Origin: Ichthyobacteriaceae bacterium
Lineage (GTDB): Bacteria; Bacteroidota; Bacteroidia; Flavobacteriales; JADGDT01
Direction of reading: 5' to 3'
DNA: 50,728 bases
Assembly (NCBI GenBank): GCA_016744755.1
Contig: JADGDT010000011.1
Span: 1 to 50,728 of the forward strand
In this document: positions 16,574 to 25,572 of the stretch, in pieces
Numbering within the stretch: position 1 is the first letter of the stretch
Layout of the letters: each line of letters begins with the position of its first letter
Position numbers and translations under genes: made by a program
The notes under the pieces: generated by a model
The model's database searches: none
The model's input: the letters and a program-made list of their open reading frames with translations, nothing else
What the model was told of the DNA's origin: nothing

Positions 16574-18136
16574 TTAATTTATGTTAGAGAATCCTACCCA
16601 ACCGAAATCACCTTTTGCATTCTCTGTAACAAATCCAAAATGCCCTCCTCCTAGGTTCACATTAGTTTTTGTTATTTTAAGCATGTTATCAAAATATATT
16701 TCAACTTTTGAACCTACTTTTTTTACACGAATTGTGTGCCACTTATGAAAATCTGTTCCTGGCAATGCTACTGCGTCATAACCCCAGTCTCCTGTTCCAT
16801 TAATTGCCATACGAGTTTCTATACTATTATTTTTTGCGTTTAAGAAAACCCATAGCCAATTGTTTTCATCATCTCCTCCAACTGTTTCTTGCGATACGCA
16901 TACTCCTATTTTAGGCCAAAAATTTACTGCATCATCACCTACATCTATAAGTTTTAAATTAAACTCTGCAACATAATCACTTGCTGTTGTTTGACTTGAT
17001 AGGGTTTTTGCATACCAATTCCCATTTGCACCACCTTGTCCTTTACTATCTTGCCACATCAATAAATTTCCCCAAAGACCATGATTTGTACCTGCATCAA
17101 AACTAGACGATGCCCATTCATCACCAATAGTAGATCTATTAAAATCGTCAGACCAATCTGGCAATGATGGTACAGGTTGTTCGTTGAAATTTGGGGCAGT
17201 AGTTGTCATTGTTCCCGATGCATTAATTTCAATTTTATCTAGCATCATTCTACGATAAAGAGGATTTCCTACACCTGATTTTGTATCTCCTCTTTTTACG
17301 TGATAAGTAGTGTAGTAAGTTTGCATATCAGGACCTAAAATCCAGTGGTTATGACCAGTACCAGTCCAATCTCCTGTTGTTTGTTTTATAAAATTATTTT
17401 CTGTTTTAGATAAACTTGCCAAAGTACTTCCTTTAGCTTTTGAAATTGTATAATTAGGATCTAGAACATCATTACCACAGAAAGTCATGTAATAGCTACC
17501 ATCAATTTTATGCACAGTAGATCCTTCTGTCCACTCTGTTGTAACATTTGTTTTACACGCACCCAAGGCTACGATTCCTGTACTCAAAGATTCTTCTGGA
17601 TTTGCTAATTTCCTGTATTTTATACCTTCAGTTTGAGAAGAGAAAAACAGATAGAAATCACCATTGTCATCTCTAAAAGGAGAAGGATCTAAATCCATAG
17701 ATTGTCCAGGAACCATATCGTCAGAAAATTTAACAAATTCACCTATAGGCGTTTTTGCGTGCTCATCTAAAGGCAATTCGTATTTATAGCCCTGAATATT
17801 AAAATTAGCTCCACCTAAATCATAACATGTATATAGGTAAAATGTACCTTCGTAGTAAATCATTTCGGGTGCCCACATTGCTTTTCCTCCATCAATATTG
17901 GCTATCTTACCCATATGTGTCCAGTTAACCATATCTTCCGATTGCCAAATATTTAGGCCTCTATCCAGGTCACTTCCCGATGAAATTAAATAATATTTTC
18001 CCATCCATTTAAAAGTAGAAGGATCTCCTGTTCCGTAATTGTCGTATGGTAGCGAAATAGGATTTTCATAGGTTTCCTGAGCATTAATACTTAAGCTAAG
18101 TAGCAGGAATAATATAGTTTTTAAAATAGTTTTCAT
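16574..18136 (-). CDS. secreted GH43 hydrolase with C-terminal concanavalin-like domain
   Basis: A secreted enzyme of 520 residues if started at the ATG at 18136. The frame is open to 18166, but the later ATG gives a clean signal peptide (MKTILK...SINAQ, ending at residue 20). The GH43 propeller spans about 24-320. Likely catalytic residues are Asp38 (GTGDPS), Asp148 or Asp150 (SMDLDPSPF) and Glu204 (WTEGSTVHK). Residues about 330-520 form a concanavalin-like domain (DDFNRS...WHTIRVKKVGSKVEIYFDN) similar in layout to the modules in the two proteins near 20-23 kb. GH43 contains arabinofuranosidases, xylosidases and arabinanases. The C-terminal domain resembles those that shape the active site or bind substrate. 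Confidence 0.82.
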   Translation of the reverse strand: MKTILKTILFLLLSLSINAQETYENPISLPYDNYGTGDPSTFKWMGKYYLISSGSDLDRGLNIWQSEDMVNWTHMGKIANIDGGKAMWAPEMIYYEGTFYLYTCYDLGGANFNIQGYKYELPLDEHAKTPIGEFVKFSDDMVPGQSMDLDPSPFRDDNGDFYLFFSSQTEGIKYRKLANPEESLSTGIVALGACKTNVTTEWTEGSTVHKIDGSYYMTFCGNDVLDPNYTISKAKGSTLASLSKTENNFIKQTTGDWTGTGHNHWILGPDMQTYYTTYHVKRGDTKSGVGNPLYRRMMLDKIEINASGTMTTTAPNFNEQPVPSLPDWSDDFNRSTIGDEWASSSFDAGTNHGLWGNLLMWQDSKGQGGANGNWYAKTLSSQTTASDYVAEFNLKLIDVGDDAVNFWPKIGVCVSQETVGGDDENNWLWVFLNAKNNSIETRMAINGTGDWGYDAVALPGTDFHKWHTIRVKKVGSKVEIYFDNMLKITKTNVNLGGGHFGFVTENAKGDFGWVGFSNIN

Positions 18137-18207
18137 TATATATTTTTTTAGTTGAAACACAAACATATGTGTCTTTACCTTTTGTTAGATTACAAAGCTC
18201 TGAATGT

Positions 18208-19839
18208 TTACTCAGCAGTTCTACAAGCTCTCATTCCATTATTACCACTACGAGTATAATTTGGAGTACACACATGGTACCTGTATGAAACAGATGCATT
18301 ATGATGAACATCAGCTACCCAATCTGCTCCTCTACCACCAGAACCTTTTGCAAATTTGCTTGGCCAGTCTATATTTGTATGCAATCCTTGTGCATCAAGT
18401 AGCCCATCTCCATTAGTACCAGTAAATGCTCTACCTTCTGGTGTTCCAATATTTATTACTCTTTCTCGCAAATTGTCAGACATGTTCATTACACCATAAT
18501 ATGATGCACCAGCTCCTACTCTATCGGATGAAGCATCGGCAAAACAACCTACTCTCATTGGCCCTCCAATTTTTGCAACACCATTATTTTCTCCATATCC
18601 GAAGTGAAATAATGAACAATAATTCCCTCGTGCACCAGAGTTTGAAGGCTCCTCGTTTGCTGATCCAGAATTTGATATTCCTGTTGCTTGATCGGCATTA
18701 GATCTAAGTCCTTCGTCAACAGCCCAAGATGTTTCCCATCCAATAGGTGTTTGCTCTGAACCCCTACATGTTTTTTCGTATTCTAATTCTGTCATTGGTC
18801 TTAAACCAGACCAATCGGCATAAGCAGCCTGATCTGACCAAGAAATAAAGTTACAAGCAATTGTTTGTCCATCGTCATCTTCATTAGCAACACCATTGTT
18901 ATTTAAATCGCAAAATAAAACCAAAGATCCACTCGAAGAAAAATTATTAGCAACACGTATTCCATTTCTAAATGCAGGAGTATTAGTTTTACTCATAACA
19001 AATGGTCTATTTGATTCAGGGAAAGTTCCTGAAATATTACTTGCCGTATGGAAATTCTGCTGATCTCTAGTTAGCATGTTAAGAAAATCGACATATTGAA
19101 CTTGAGTGATTTCATATTTCATTACATATGTTGCAGCAAATCCTTTAGGGAAAACAGATGGTATTGGGCCTAGTCTATCTCCTGCATTACCATCGGGCCA
19201 ACCGTCTATATAATTAGTTTTATAACTCAAACTACCATTTGTTTCTCCTATAGATATTGCATCTTCAGAACTAACAAGATATTGATCGTCCGCACCACTT
19301 GGATATTCGTAGAACGATCCAATTTCAAAGCCTGGCGTACCTAGATAATACTGACCTTCTGGTACATAAACCATTTCTATTGCAAATATTTTAACTTCAA
19401 TATCATCACTATCATTTACACCGTCAGTAGTATAATTCCATTTAAGTTGATTGTTGTTAGATGTAAAAGTTCCTGTACCATCAATTGATCTGTATAGGAA
19501 TACGCCTTTGCCATCGCTAACACCTTCAATTGTAGTATTGGATTCTGATTGGTTTTCTGATTGTGAAACAGTTATGTGCTTCCATTCGCCATTACCTATT
19601 CTGTATTTAGCAAAAACCCAAGCTGCATCGTAATTAAACGGAGCAGAAGATGTTCGCCAAGAATTCTCCCAAGAAATTGAAAAGTCAATGTATGCGTAGT
19701 TTGCATAATTATTTTCACCTGCAGATATATTTTTACCTGTTATTTTTGCTTCTCCTATAACATTAATGTTATTAGCATTAATGCTCATAACGAAAAGCAA
19801 AAGAAACACAGTAAGTATTTGTTTTGTAGTCATCATCAA
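18208..19839 (-). CDS. secreted FGE-sulfatase-like (SUMF1) domain protein
   Basis: A 543-residue protein with a signal peptide (MMMTTKQILTVFLLLFVMSINA). Residues 1-155 form a beta-rich domain. From about 157 (VYVPEGQYYLGT) to the end it is an SUMF1/FGE-type C-type-lectin fold, with FAATYVMKYEITQVQYVDFLNML, FISWSDQAAYADWSGLRPMTELEYEKTCRG and YGVMNMSDNLRERV. The end reads RYHVCTPNYTRSGNNGMRACR rather than the two-cysteine active site of true formylglycine-generating enzymes, and no sulfatase gene is in the window. I think it is a secreted binding or structural protein, not a sulfatase activator. It is the first gene of the operon that runs to 10099, behind a terminator at 19993-20042. Confidence 0.75.
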   Translation of the reverse strand: MMMTTKQILTVFLLLFVMSINANNINVIGEAKITGKNISAGENNYANYAYIDFSISWENSWRTSSAPFNYDAAWVFAKYRIGNGEWKHITVSQSENQSESNTTIEGVSDGKGVFLYRSIDGTGTFTSNNNQLKWNYTTDGVNDSDDIEVKIFAIEMVYVPEGQYYLGTPGFEIGSFYEYPSGADDQYLVSSEDAISIGETNGSLSYKTNYIDGWPDGNAGDRLGPIPSVFPKGFAATYVMKYEITQVQYVDFLNMLTRDQQNFHTASNISGTFPESNRPFVMSKTNTPAFRNGIRVANNFSSSGSLVLFCDLNNNGVANEDDDGQTIACNFISWSDQAAYADWSGLRPMTELEYEKTCRGSEQTPIGWETSWAVDEGLRSNADQATGISNSGSANEEPSNSGARGNYCSLFHFGYGENNGVAKIGGPMRVGCFADASSDRVGAGASYYGVMNMSDNLRERVINIGTPEGRAFTGTNGDGLLDAQGLHTNIDWPSKFAKGSGGRGADWVADVHHNASVSYRYHVCTPNYTRSGNNGMRACRTAE

Positions 19840-19992
19840 TAATCAATTTTTTGATTTATATTCTTAAATGTTGAGAGGTAGTTTGTTCTTTAATATAAAA
19901 ACACTAAGTGTCTATTTTTATGTGATAAATGGGATAATTCTTATTTAATGCTGCACTAAGAAAAACATTAGGTATAGAATTACTCTAAGGAT

Positions 19993-20042
19993 AAAAAAGA
20001 ATGAGATTGAATATGGAACATTATTTCCCTTCAATCTCATTC
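19993..20042 (-). terminator. terminator after the triple-module gene
   Basis: On the minus strand, GAATGAGATTGAA pairs perfectly with TTCAATCTCATTC (13 bp), followed directly by TTTTTT. It begins 16 bp after the stop codon at 20058. It separates the PUL-core transcript from the operon that starts at 19839. Confidence 0.9.
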
Positions 20043-20057
20043 AATTCATTTATTAAA

Positions 20058-22298
20058 CTATTTAATAACTAATCTTTTAGATATAGAAAGTTTGTTGTTT
20101 GATAATTTAACAAGATAAATTCCTGCTTTGAAGCTAGAAGTATTTACTGTTAAATCTTTACCTCCTTTTAGTTTCAATACTGATTGTCCAGTAATATTAA
20201 ACATCTCTACAGAAGAAAAATCTTTTGCATCGATTGTTACTTGCGTAGTTGCAGGGTTAGGGTACATCCTTATACTAGATACTGCTAAAGAACCTTCAAT
20301 ACCAAGAGTTTCTGTCAAATCAACAGAAATAATATTTGAAGAAAGTGTTGCTCCTAGAGCATCAGTTATATCTCTTCTAATTGATGCAGTCATTCCTGCT
20401 GAATAACCAACTTGTTCGAAAGTGTATGCAGATAAATCAAGTTCATTACCTGTTTGAGCAGGATCAAATGAAGCAAAGTTTACTCCATCAACAGAATATT
20501 TCCAGTCGTAAACTAAAGCAGGAACACCTCCCGTTGCATCTACATCAGAAATAAATTTCGAAATATTATCAGAAACTTGAGCTGTTGTTTGCCCTCCATT
20601 TGATATTGTTCCTGCACTAAGATCAGCAGAAGTATAAGTAACTACAGACTTAAACTCTGCAGTTGCTCCATCGGCAAATAAACCTAATTTACCTGTAACT
20701 CCTGTTATTGTTAATGTTGAAACTAATTCGCCATTAACATATGATTTAATTTCGTCACCACTTTTTTCCATACGAAGTGTAGTCCACTCAGTTGTATTAA
20801 GTCCATCAACTACTAAATCATATTCAATCCATCCTGCAGATCCATGAATACCTAAATGATTAGAAGTACTACCTTCTAAATCGTGAGCTTTTATAGCAAA
20901 TGCATAAGCTGGGTTTGTTCCATCAAGATTTCCTCCTACAAAGAATCCTGCTGCAGGCCAAGGACCTATCATCCCATATAATCTTACTTCAGCTTCAACA
21001 ACAAAATTACTTTGAAGGTCTATAGTATTATGCTTTAATCCATTTTCATTAGTCCAACCACCGTTTGCCACAGCTAAAATACCTGTGTTTTCAGTCCAAT
21101 CGCCATTACCTACATGTGTCCAATCATCAATAGAAAGACTACCTGTTTCGGTAGGTGGTAATGCTCCGTACTCAATAGATTTAAACATTGAAGTAGCTCC
21201 ATCAGCAAACATACCTAGTTTACCTGTTACTCCTGCAACTGTAAGAGTTGAAACAAGATATCCGTTTACAAAAGATTTAATCTCATCTCCACGTTTTTCC
21301 ATACGCATTGTAGTCCATTGTGTAGTGTTAAGTCCTGGAACTTTTATATCTCCTTCTATCCAACCACCAGCGCCGTGGATACCAACATGATTTGAAGTAC
21401 TTCCATCTAACGCATGAGCTCTTATAGCAAATGCATAAGCAGGGTTTGTACCATCTAAATTACCACCAGCAAAGAAACCTGCAGCTGGCCATGGTCCTGT
21501 CATTCCTATAAGTTTTACTTCTGCCTCTACAAAATAATCTCCAGTAAGATCAACTTCGTTTTTGGTAATTCCATTTGCATTAGCCCAAGCTCCGTTTGCT
21601 ACTGTTAAAATATTTGAATCTTCTGTCCAATCTCCATTTCCTGTATGAGTCCAATCTGCTAGAGAAAGACTTCCTGTTTCTGCTGGTATGTTACCATATT
21701 CTATATATGCAAACTCTGCAGTTGCTCTTTCATTCATTAAACCTAGCTTCCCAGTTACCCCCGTTATTGTATGGGTAAAAATCAAATATCCATTTACATA
21801 TGACTTTATCTCATCGCCAACTTTTTCCATACGCATAGTTGTCCAAGTTGTATTATCGAGACCTGGTACAGCAACAGTATTCCATCCTTTTACACCGTCT
21901 CCATTAACATCAGCATGAATAGATACTAAATCAATTGCTTGATAATCTGGTTTGATAACAAAAATGTAATCAGGCATATTGTTGTCATAGCCAATAGAAA
22001 AACCTGTAGCTGGCCATTCATCTTCTGTAGCATTAATTTTCATTTTTAATTCTACGTAATAATCTCCTTGTAGGTCAGTTGCATTTCTTGTTGCACCATC
22101 GACATGTGCAAAACCCCAATCATTTTGCATTGTTAAATTACCTTCTGCTGAAGTTCCCCAAATAACACTACCAGGGTCTGTGTCATCATATTTTGTCCAC
22201 TCTGTATCAAAGTTGGAAAAATCATCTGTTGTTTGTGCAAACATGGAGCCTGTCATAAATAACACAACCCCAATTAATGTAAAAATTTTAATCTTCAT
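20058..22298 (-). CDS. secreted protein with three tandem concanavalin-like modules and T9SS domain
   Basis: A 746-residue surface protein. After a signal peptide (1-22) come three copies of one module at residues 22-203, 210-378 and 387-555. An SprB-like Ig domain follows (about 556-662), then a T9SS sorting domain (670-746). Each module carries WP-A-GF, the GDEIKS-(Y/F)-VN block and VTGKLG; copies 2 and 3 share GGNLDGTNPAYAFAI and V/LGIHG. No catalytic acid pair is evident, and the fold resembles LamG/concanavalin lectin-like domains. A fourth copy ends the lipoprotein encoded just upstream. A role in capturing the target glycan at the cell surface is likely. The gene has its own 199-bp leader with a LacI-type palindrome, so it may answer to the sugar regulator. 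Confidence 0.8.
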   Translation of the reverse strand: MKIKIFTLIGVVLFMTGSMFAQTTDDFSNFDTEWTKYDDTDPGSVIWGTSAEGNLTMQNDWGFAHVDGATRNATDLQGDYYVELKMKINATEDEWPATGFSIGYDNNMPDYIFVIKPDYQAIDLVSIHADVNGDGVKGWNTVAVPGLDNTTWTTMRMEKVGDEIKSYVNGYLIFTHTITGVTGKLGLMNERATAEFAYIEYGNIPAETGSLSLADWTHTGNGDWTEDSNILTVANGAWANANGITKNEVDLTGDYFVEAEVKLIGMTGPWPAAGFFAGGNLDGTNPAYAFAIRAHALDGSTSNHVGIHGAGGWIEGDIKVPGLNTTQWTTMRMEKRGDEIKSFVNGYLVSTLTVAGVTGKLGMFADGATSMFKSIEYGALPPTETGSLSIDDWTHVGNGDWTENTGILAVANGGWTNENGLKHNTIDLQSNFVVEAEVRLYGMIGPWPAAGFFVGGNLDGTNPAYAFAIKAHDLEGSTSNHLGIHGSAGWIEYDLVVDGLNTTEWTTLRMEKSGDEIKSYVNGELVSTLTITGVTGKLGLFADGATAEFKSVVTYTSADLSAGTISNGGQTTAQVSDNISKFISDVDATGGVPALVYDWKYSVDGVNFASFDPAQTGNELDLSAYTFEQVGYSAGMTASIRRDITDALGATLSSNIISVDLTETLGIEGSLAVSSIRMYPNPATTQVTIDAKDFSSVEMFNITGQSVLKLKGGKDLTVNTSSFKAGIYLVKLSNNKLSISKRLVIK
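20634..22235 (-). repeat. three tandem coding repeats of the concanavalin-like module
   Basis: Module 1 is encoded by about 21690-22235, module 2 by 21165-21671 and module 3 by 20634-21140. Copies 2 and 3 are the closest pair; copy 1 is more diverged and lacks the GGNLDG loop. A fourth copy is encoded at about 22501-23034 in the neighbouring gene. Confidence 0.8.
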
Positions 22299-22362
22299 AA
22301 TATTTGATTTATATAGTTAATGATTTGTTTTTTTCTTCTTCTTATAAATTATATAATAGTAA

Positions 22363-22380
22363 TAGCTTAAACGTTTTAGC
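22363..22380. promoter_or_regulatory. second LacI-type operator
   Basis: AGCTTAAACGTTTTAGCT is a palindrome with a single mismatched pair, centred on AAACGTTT. It matches the operator before the kinase gene (shared GCT-w-AAACG-w-TTTAGC form). It lies 65 bp ahead of the triple-module gene. Joint control by the LacI-type regulator encoded at 8641-9654 is inferred. Confidence 0.6.
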
Positions 22381-22415
22381 TTCGACTAATTTATACTATT
22401 TTTTTCAAATTTCAG

Positions 22416-22457
22416 AATAAACTGACCTTTATTTATTTGAACTAAAGGCCAGTTATT
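22416..22457. other. stem-loop in the gap after the SusE/F-position gene
   Basis: ATAAACTGACCTTTA and TAAAGGCCAGTTAT form a stem of about 14 bp with one bulge and one mismatch. It lies 41 bp past the stop of the upstream lipoprotein gene. No T run follows on the minus strand, so it may be a processing or stability element or a weak terminator. Confidence 0.5.
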
Positions 22458-22497
22458 TCTAACAACAAACTAATAAACTCTTAATTATATTTATTCT

Positions 22498-23658
22498 TTA
22501 TAACTGTTTAAACTTTATATACTCATACTCGGCCGACATTCTTTCGCCAAACAGACCTAGTTTACCATTTACATTAGCAACTGTAAGTGTTGAAACCAAT
22601 TCATCATTTACGTATGATTTAATTTCATCTCCATGTTTTTCAATACGTAATATTGTCCAATCAAAAGTATCGATACCATCTACTACAATGTCAGCTTCTA
22701 ACCAACCATTGATACCGTGAATACCAACATGGTTAGTTTTACTACCATTTAAATCATGTGCTCTAATTGCAAATGCAAATGCAGGATTAATACCATCTAA
22801 GTTTCCTCCAATAAAGAAACCAGTAGCTGGCCAAACATCTTCTGAAGTTTTAAATTTAACTTTTAATTCTACTTCAAAATCTCCCTGCAAGTCAACCTCA
22901 TTTTTATAAGCTCCATTGCCATTGGCCCAACCCCAATCGTTTTGCATCTTAAGTATACCTGAAACGTCATCAGTTTCCCATACGCAAGTACCAGCAGTTG
23001 TCCAATTGTTATCGAAATTTTCGAAATAATCTACACTAGCAATTACGGATATAGATATAGTATATTTTATTATATCGCCACGAGGTGTTGTAAGAGTATA
23101 AACAACAGGAACACGTAGATCCACTGCTTCGCCAATTGCAGGAGATATTGTTGAACCTTCTGAAATAACAATATTAGGTATAACAGATGAATAGTCATTT
23201 ATAGGATTTTCTTCTGGCTCAAATATTTTAACTATCGAATTATTGTTATAGTTTATATCAAATTGGTAATCTTCTATGGTAAAGGAAACCATACCTGCTA
23301 CATATAAATCTACATTATACTTTGTCTCTGATTCTGTACTTCTTGAAGTTATTTCATACAAAAAAGAACTACTAAAATCTTGGCTTATACCATTTTCAGG
23401 AACTAAAGTTGCTCCTCTTGAAAGTGTTATATCTGGTGTTACATCAGTAATATTAAAGTATGGAGGTAATATTCCTGTAATAGTTTTAGCGGAAGTGTCA
23501 ACCTTAGCAAAAAAATCTCCATCTACACTACTTGCAACGAAAGAAATAACTTCGGATTGAGATGATAATACCTCAGGAAACTCATTCTCGTCTAACTTAT
23601 CGCACGATGCAAAAAAAGCTACTACTATTATACTTGTTATTATTCTTTTTATTTTCAT
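22498..23658 (-). CDS. SusE/F-position surface lipoprotein with glycan-binding module
   Basis: A 386-residue lipoprotein when started at the ATG at 23658. An upstream frame extends to 23736, but only the later start gives a proper signal (MKIKRIITSIIVVAFFASC). Two tandem Ig-like domains resembling DUF5018 follow (about residues 30-125 and 125-205). The C-terminal 178 residues are one copy of the module found three times in the next protein (WPATGFFIGGNLDG, HVGIHGINGW, HGDEIKSYVN). It sits straight after susD, where SusE/SusF-type glycan-binding lipoproteins are normally found. It most likely holds the glycan at the outer membrane near SusCD. Confidence 0.8.
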   Translation of the reverse strand: MKIKRIITSIIVVAFFASCDKLDENEFPEVLSSQSEVISFVASSVDGDFFAKVDTSAKTITGILPPYFNITDVTPDITLSRGATLVPENGISQDFSSSFLYEITSRSTESETKYNVDLYVAGMVSFTIEDYQFDINYNNNSIVKIFEPEENPINDYSSVIPNIVISEGSTISPAIGEAVDLRVPVVYTLTTPRGDIIKYTISISVIASVDYFENFDNNWTTAGTCVWETDDVSGILKMQNDWGWANGNGAYKNEVDLQGDFEVELKVKFKTSEDVWPATGFFIGGNLDGINPAFAFAIRAHDLNGSKTNHVGIHGINGWLEADIVVDGIDTFDWTILRIEKHGDEIKSYVNDELVSTLTVANVNGKLGLFGERMSAEYEYIKFKQL

Positions 23659-23659
23659 A

Positions 23660-23738
23660 ATCAAATTATGTTTGAAGTTTGGAGTTTGTAGTTCGATGCT
23701 GAAACAACTCAACACCAAACAACAAACCTCAAACATTA
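23660..23738. repeat. intercistronic stem-loop built of 7-nt GTTTG words
   Basis: Nearly the whole gap between susD and the next start codon is an inverted repeat. Each arm is a row of GTTTGnn words (GTTTGAA, GTTTGGA, GTTTGTA on the left; GTTTGAG, GTTTGTT, GTTTGGT on the complement of the right). It shares its architecture, but not its sequence, with the elements at 3599, 4937 and 38451. Confidence 0.65.
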
Positions 23739-23739
23739 A

Positions 23740-25560
23740 TTAATACCCAGGGTTTTGAACTAAATTTGGATTATACTGAAGTTCTCTAAGGCTTATTGGC
23801 CATAAGTAACTTCTATTTACATCGAAATATCTATCCTCAATTTTCACCTTTTGATAAAATTCAGTACCTAAAGATTCGTTTACATCAAGGCCATAAACTG
23901 GAGTATTTAGCTCTTCTCCTTTTTTCCAACGTCTTGCATCCCAAATTCTATGACCTTCGAATGCTAACTCTATTCTTCTTTCAGTTTGAATAATATCTCT
24001 TAATCCAATTTTATTGTTTGGTTTTCCAGGATTGTATGCATTTATCCAAGCATCATCAATAGATGGTATACCAGCTCTACTTCTAACAAGATCTAAATAA
24101 TATTTAGCATCGTGACCGAATTTATCTAATGTTCCAAAACCATATTCGTTTAATGCTTCTGCCATATTCAAATACAATTCAGCAACACGCATCTTTGGCC
24201 AAGGGTATTCTATAAAAATATTATCGGACGCTGTAAACATTGTTTGTGGGTGAACACCTTTTTGTACTAGATATCCACTTCGCGAATAGTTACTTCTATC
24301 TACACCATCATATCCGTCGTGTTCTTTGTATCTCATAAATAATTTTTGAATATCATCATTTATTAGATAATCTCCTCTGTCGAATCCTATACTTGAGTAA
24401 AACCTCGGTTCTCTATTTCTGTGTAATTTGGCTGTTTCATCGCCAGGAGCAACTTCTAATCTTTCAGAATAATCGAAAGTTGGATCTTCGTTAATTGGCA
24501 ATCCATTTTCTGTATAATAAAGTTCTACTTGACGCATAGTTGGAGCAATTCCTCCTGCTGATGTTACTACACCTCCGTCTATAACTCTAGGTGCTGCATG
24601 ACGTTGCCATCCCCAAAAATATTCTTGTCTGTGTCCCCAAATCAACTCGTTGTTCCAAGGTTCCACCATAGAATATCGGGTATTAGCTACTGCATCTGCT
24701 CCATGACCTCTGTACAAAGTTGCACCTATAAAATCAGCATCATCAATTGCATCTTCAAGAGCTTTTATTGATTTCATCCATTTTTCGTTGTCGTAATTTT
24801 GAGAAAAAAGTTCTACCCCATCTTTACCAGAATATCCTGCAAAATCTGTATTCCCGTTGAATAATGGACTTGCCGCATACAATAACACTCTTCCTTTTAC
24901 TGCAGAAACTACGGGTTTAGTAATTCTACCTATATCGGATTTTGATTGACCGTAAGGTAATAAAGCATAAGCTTCGTCGAATTTTGAAACGCAAAATGCT
25001 ATACTCTCATCGTAAGATGATCTGTAAGGGAAATATGCTTCCTCAGGTGCATCCAATGGAACTGTTCCTTTTACAATTATTGTTGGACCATATTGTCTTA
25101 CTAAACAAAAATGTAAATACCCTATAATAAATGTAGCTTCACCTTTCATCGCATCTTGTTCATCTTCAGAAAAACCAGGTGTTTTATCTATATTATCTAA
25201 AAAAGTATAAGCTTGGCGAATACCTTCGTAGTAGGATTGAGAATCGCCTCCTGGATTACCCCAAAAATCGAAGAAAGGAGCACCAGTGCTAATAGGTTGA
25301 GTAGTTAATTTATAAGCATCGTACCATGTCCAAGGAATAGCTACCTCATCGGTTCCCCAAAGTTGAGGAGACGTAAGATGATCGTTTACTTTTGGCATAA
25401 ATGAGTATAAAGAATATAAGAAATTCTTTGCCTCTGCTGGACGAGTAAAAGCATCGTCGATAGTTGCTGTATTATCAGGAACTATATCTAAGAAAGTACA
25501 AGACTGAACAGAAGATACTATTGCTATTGCAACTATAATTTTAAAAATTATTTTTTTCAT
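23740..25560 (-). CDS. susD: SusD/RagB-family nutrient-binding lipoprotein
   Basis: A 606-residue outer-membrane lipoprotein with a lipobox at SVQSC (Cys21). The N-terminal TPR-like part (FTRPAEAKNFLYSLYSFMPK...) and the C-terminal block (PWPKMRVAELYLNMAEALNEYG, the R-A-G-IP motif, QTERRIELAFEGHRIWDARRW and the ending YNPNLVQNPGY) are typical of SusD/RagB. The gene starts 12 bp after the susC stop codon, and the two proteins act as a lidded importer pair for oligosaccharides. Glycan specificity cannot be read from the sequence; the flanking GH172 and GH43 genes suggest an arabinofuranose-rich ligand. Confidence 0.95.
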   Translation of the reverse strand: MKKIIFKIIVAIAIVSSVQSCTFLDIVPDNTATIDDAFTRPAEAKNFLYSLYSFMPKVNDHLTSPQLWGTDEVAIPWTWYDAYKLTTQPISTGAPFFDFWGNPGGDSQSYYEGIRQAYTFLDNIDKTPGFSEDEQDAMKGEATFIIGYLHFCLVRQYGPTIIVKGTVPLDAPEEAYFPYRSSYDESIAFCVSKFDEAYALLPYGQSKSDIGRITKPVVSAVKGRVLLYAASPLFNGNTDFAGYSGKDGVELFSQNYDNEKWMKSIKALEDAIDDADFIGATLYRGHGADAVANTRYSMVEPWNNELIWGHRQEYFWGWQRHAAPRVIDGGVVTSAGGIAPTMRQVELYYTENGLPINEDPTFDYSERLEVAPGDETAKLHRNREPRFYSSIGFDRGDYLINDDIQKLFMRYKEHDGYDGVDRSNYSRSGYLVQKGVHPQTMFTASDNIFIEYPWPKMRVAELYLNMAEALNEYGFGTLDKFGHDAKYYLDLVRSRAGIPSIDDAWINAYNPGKPNNKIGLRDIIQTERRIELAFEGHRIWDARRWKKGEELNTPVYGLDVNESLGTEFYQKVKIEDRYFDVNRSYLWPISLRELQYNPNLVQNPGY

Positions 25561-25572
25561 TTTTTCTAGATA

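Noticed and set aside
18208-19839. Sulfatase maturation enzyme
   Set aside because: The two-cysteine site of formylglycine-generating enzymes is not seen and there is no sulfatase gene.
22498-23736. Longer start at 23736 for the SusE/F-position lipoprotein
   Set aside because: The extra 26 residues are encoded by the stem-loop in the gap and would bury the lipoprotein signal.
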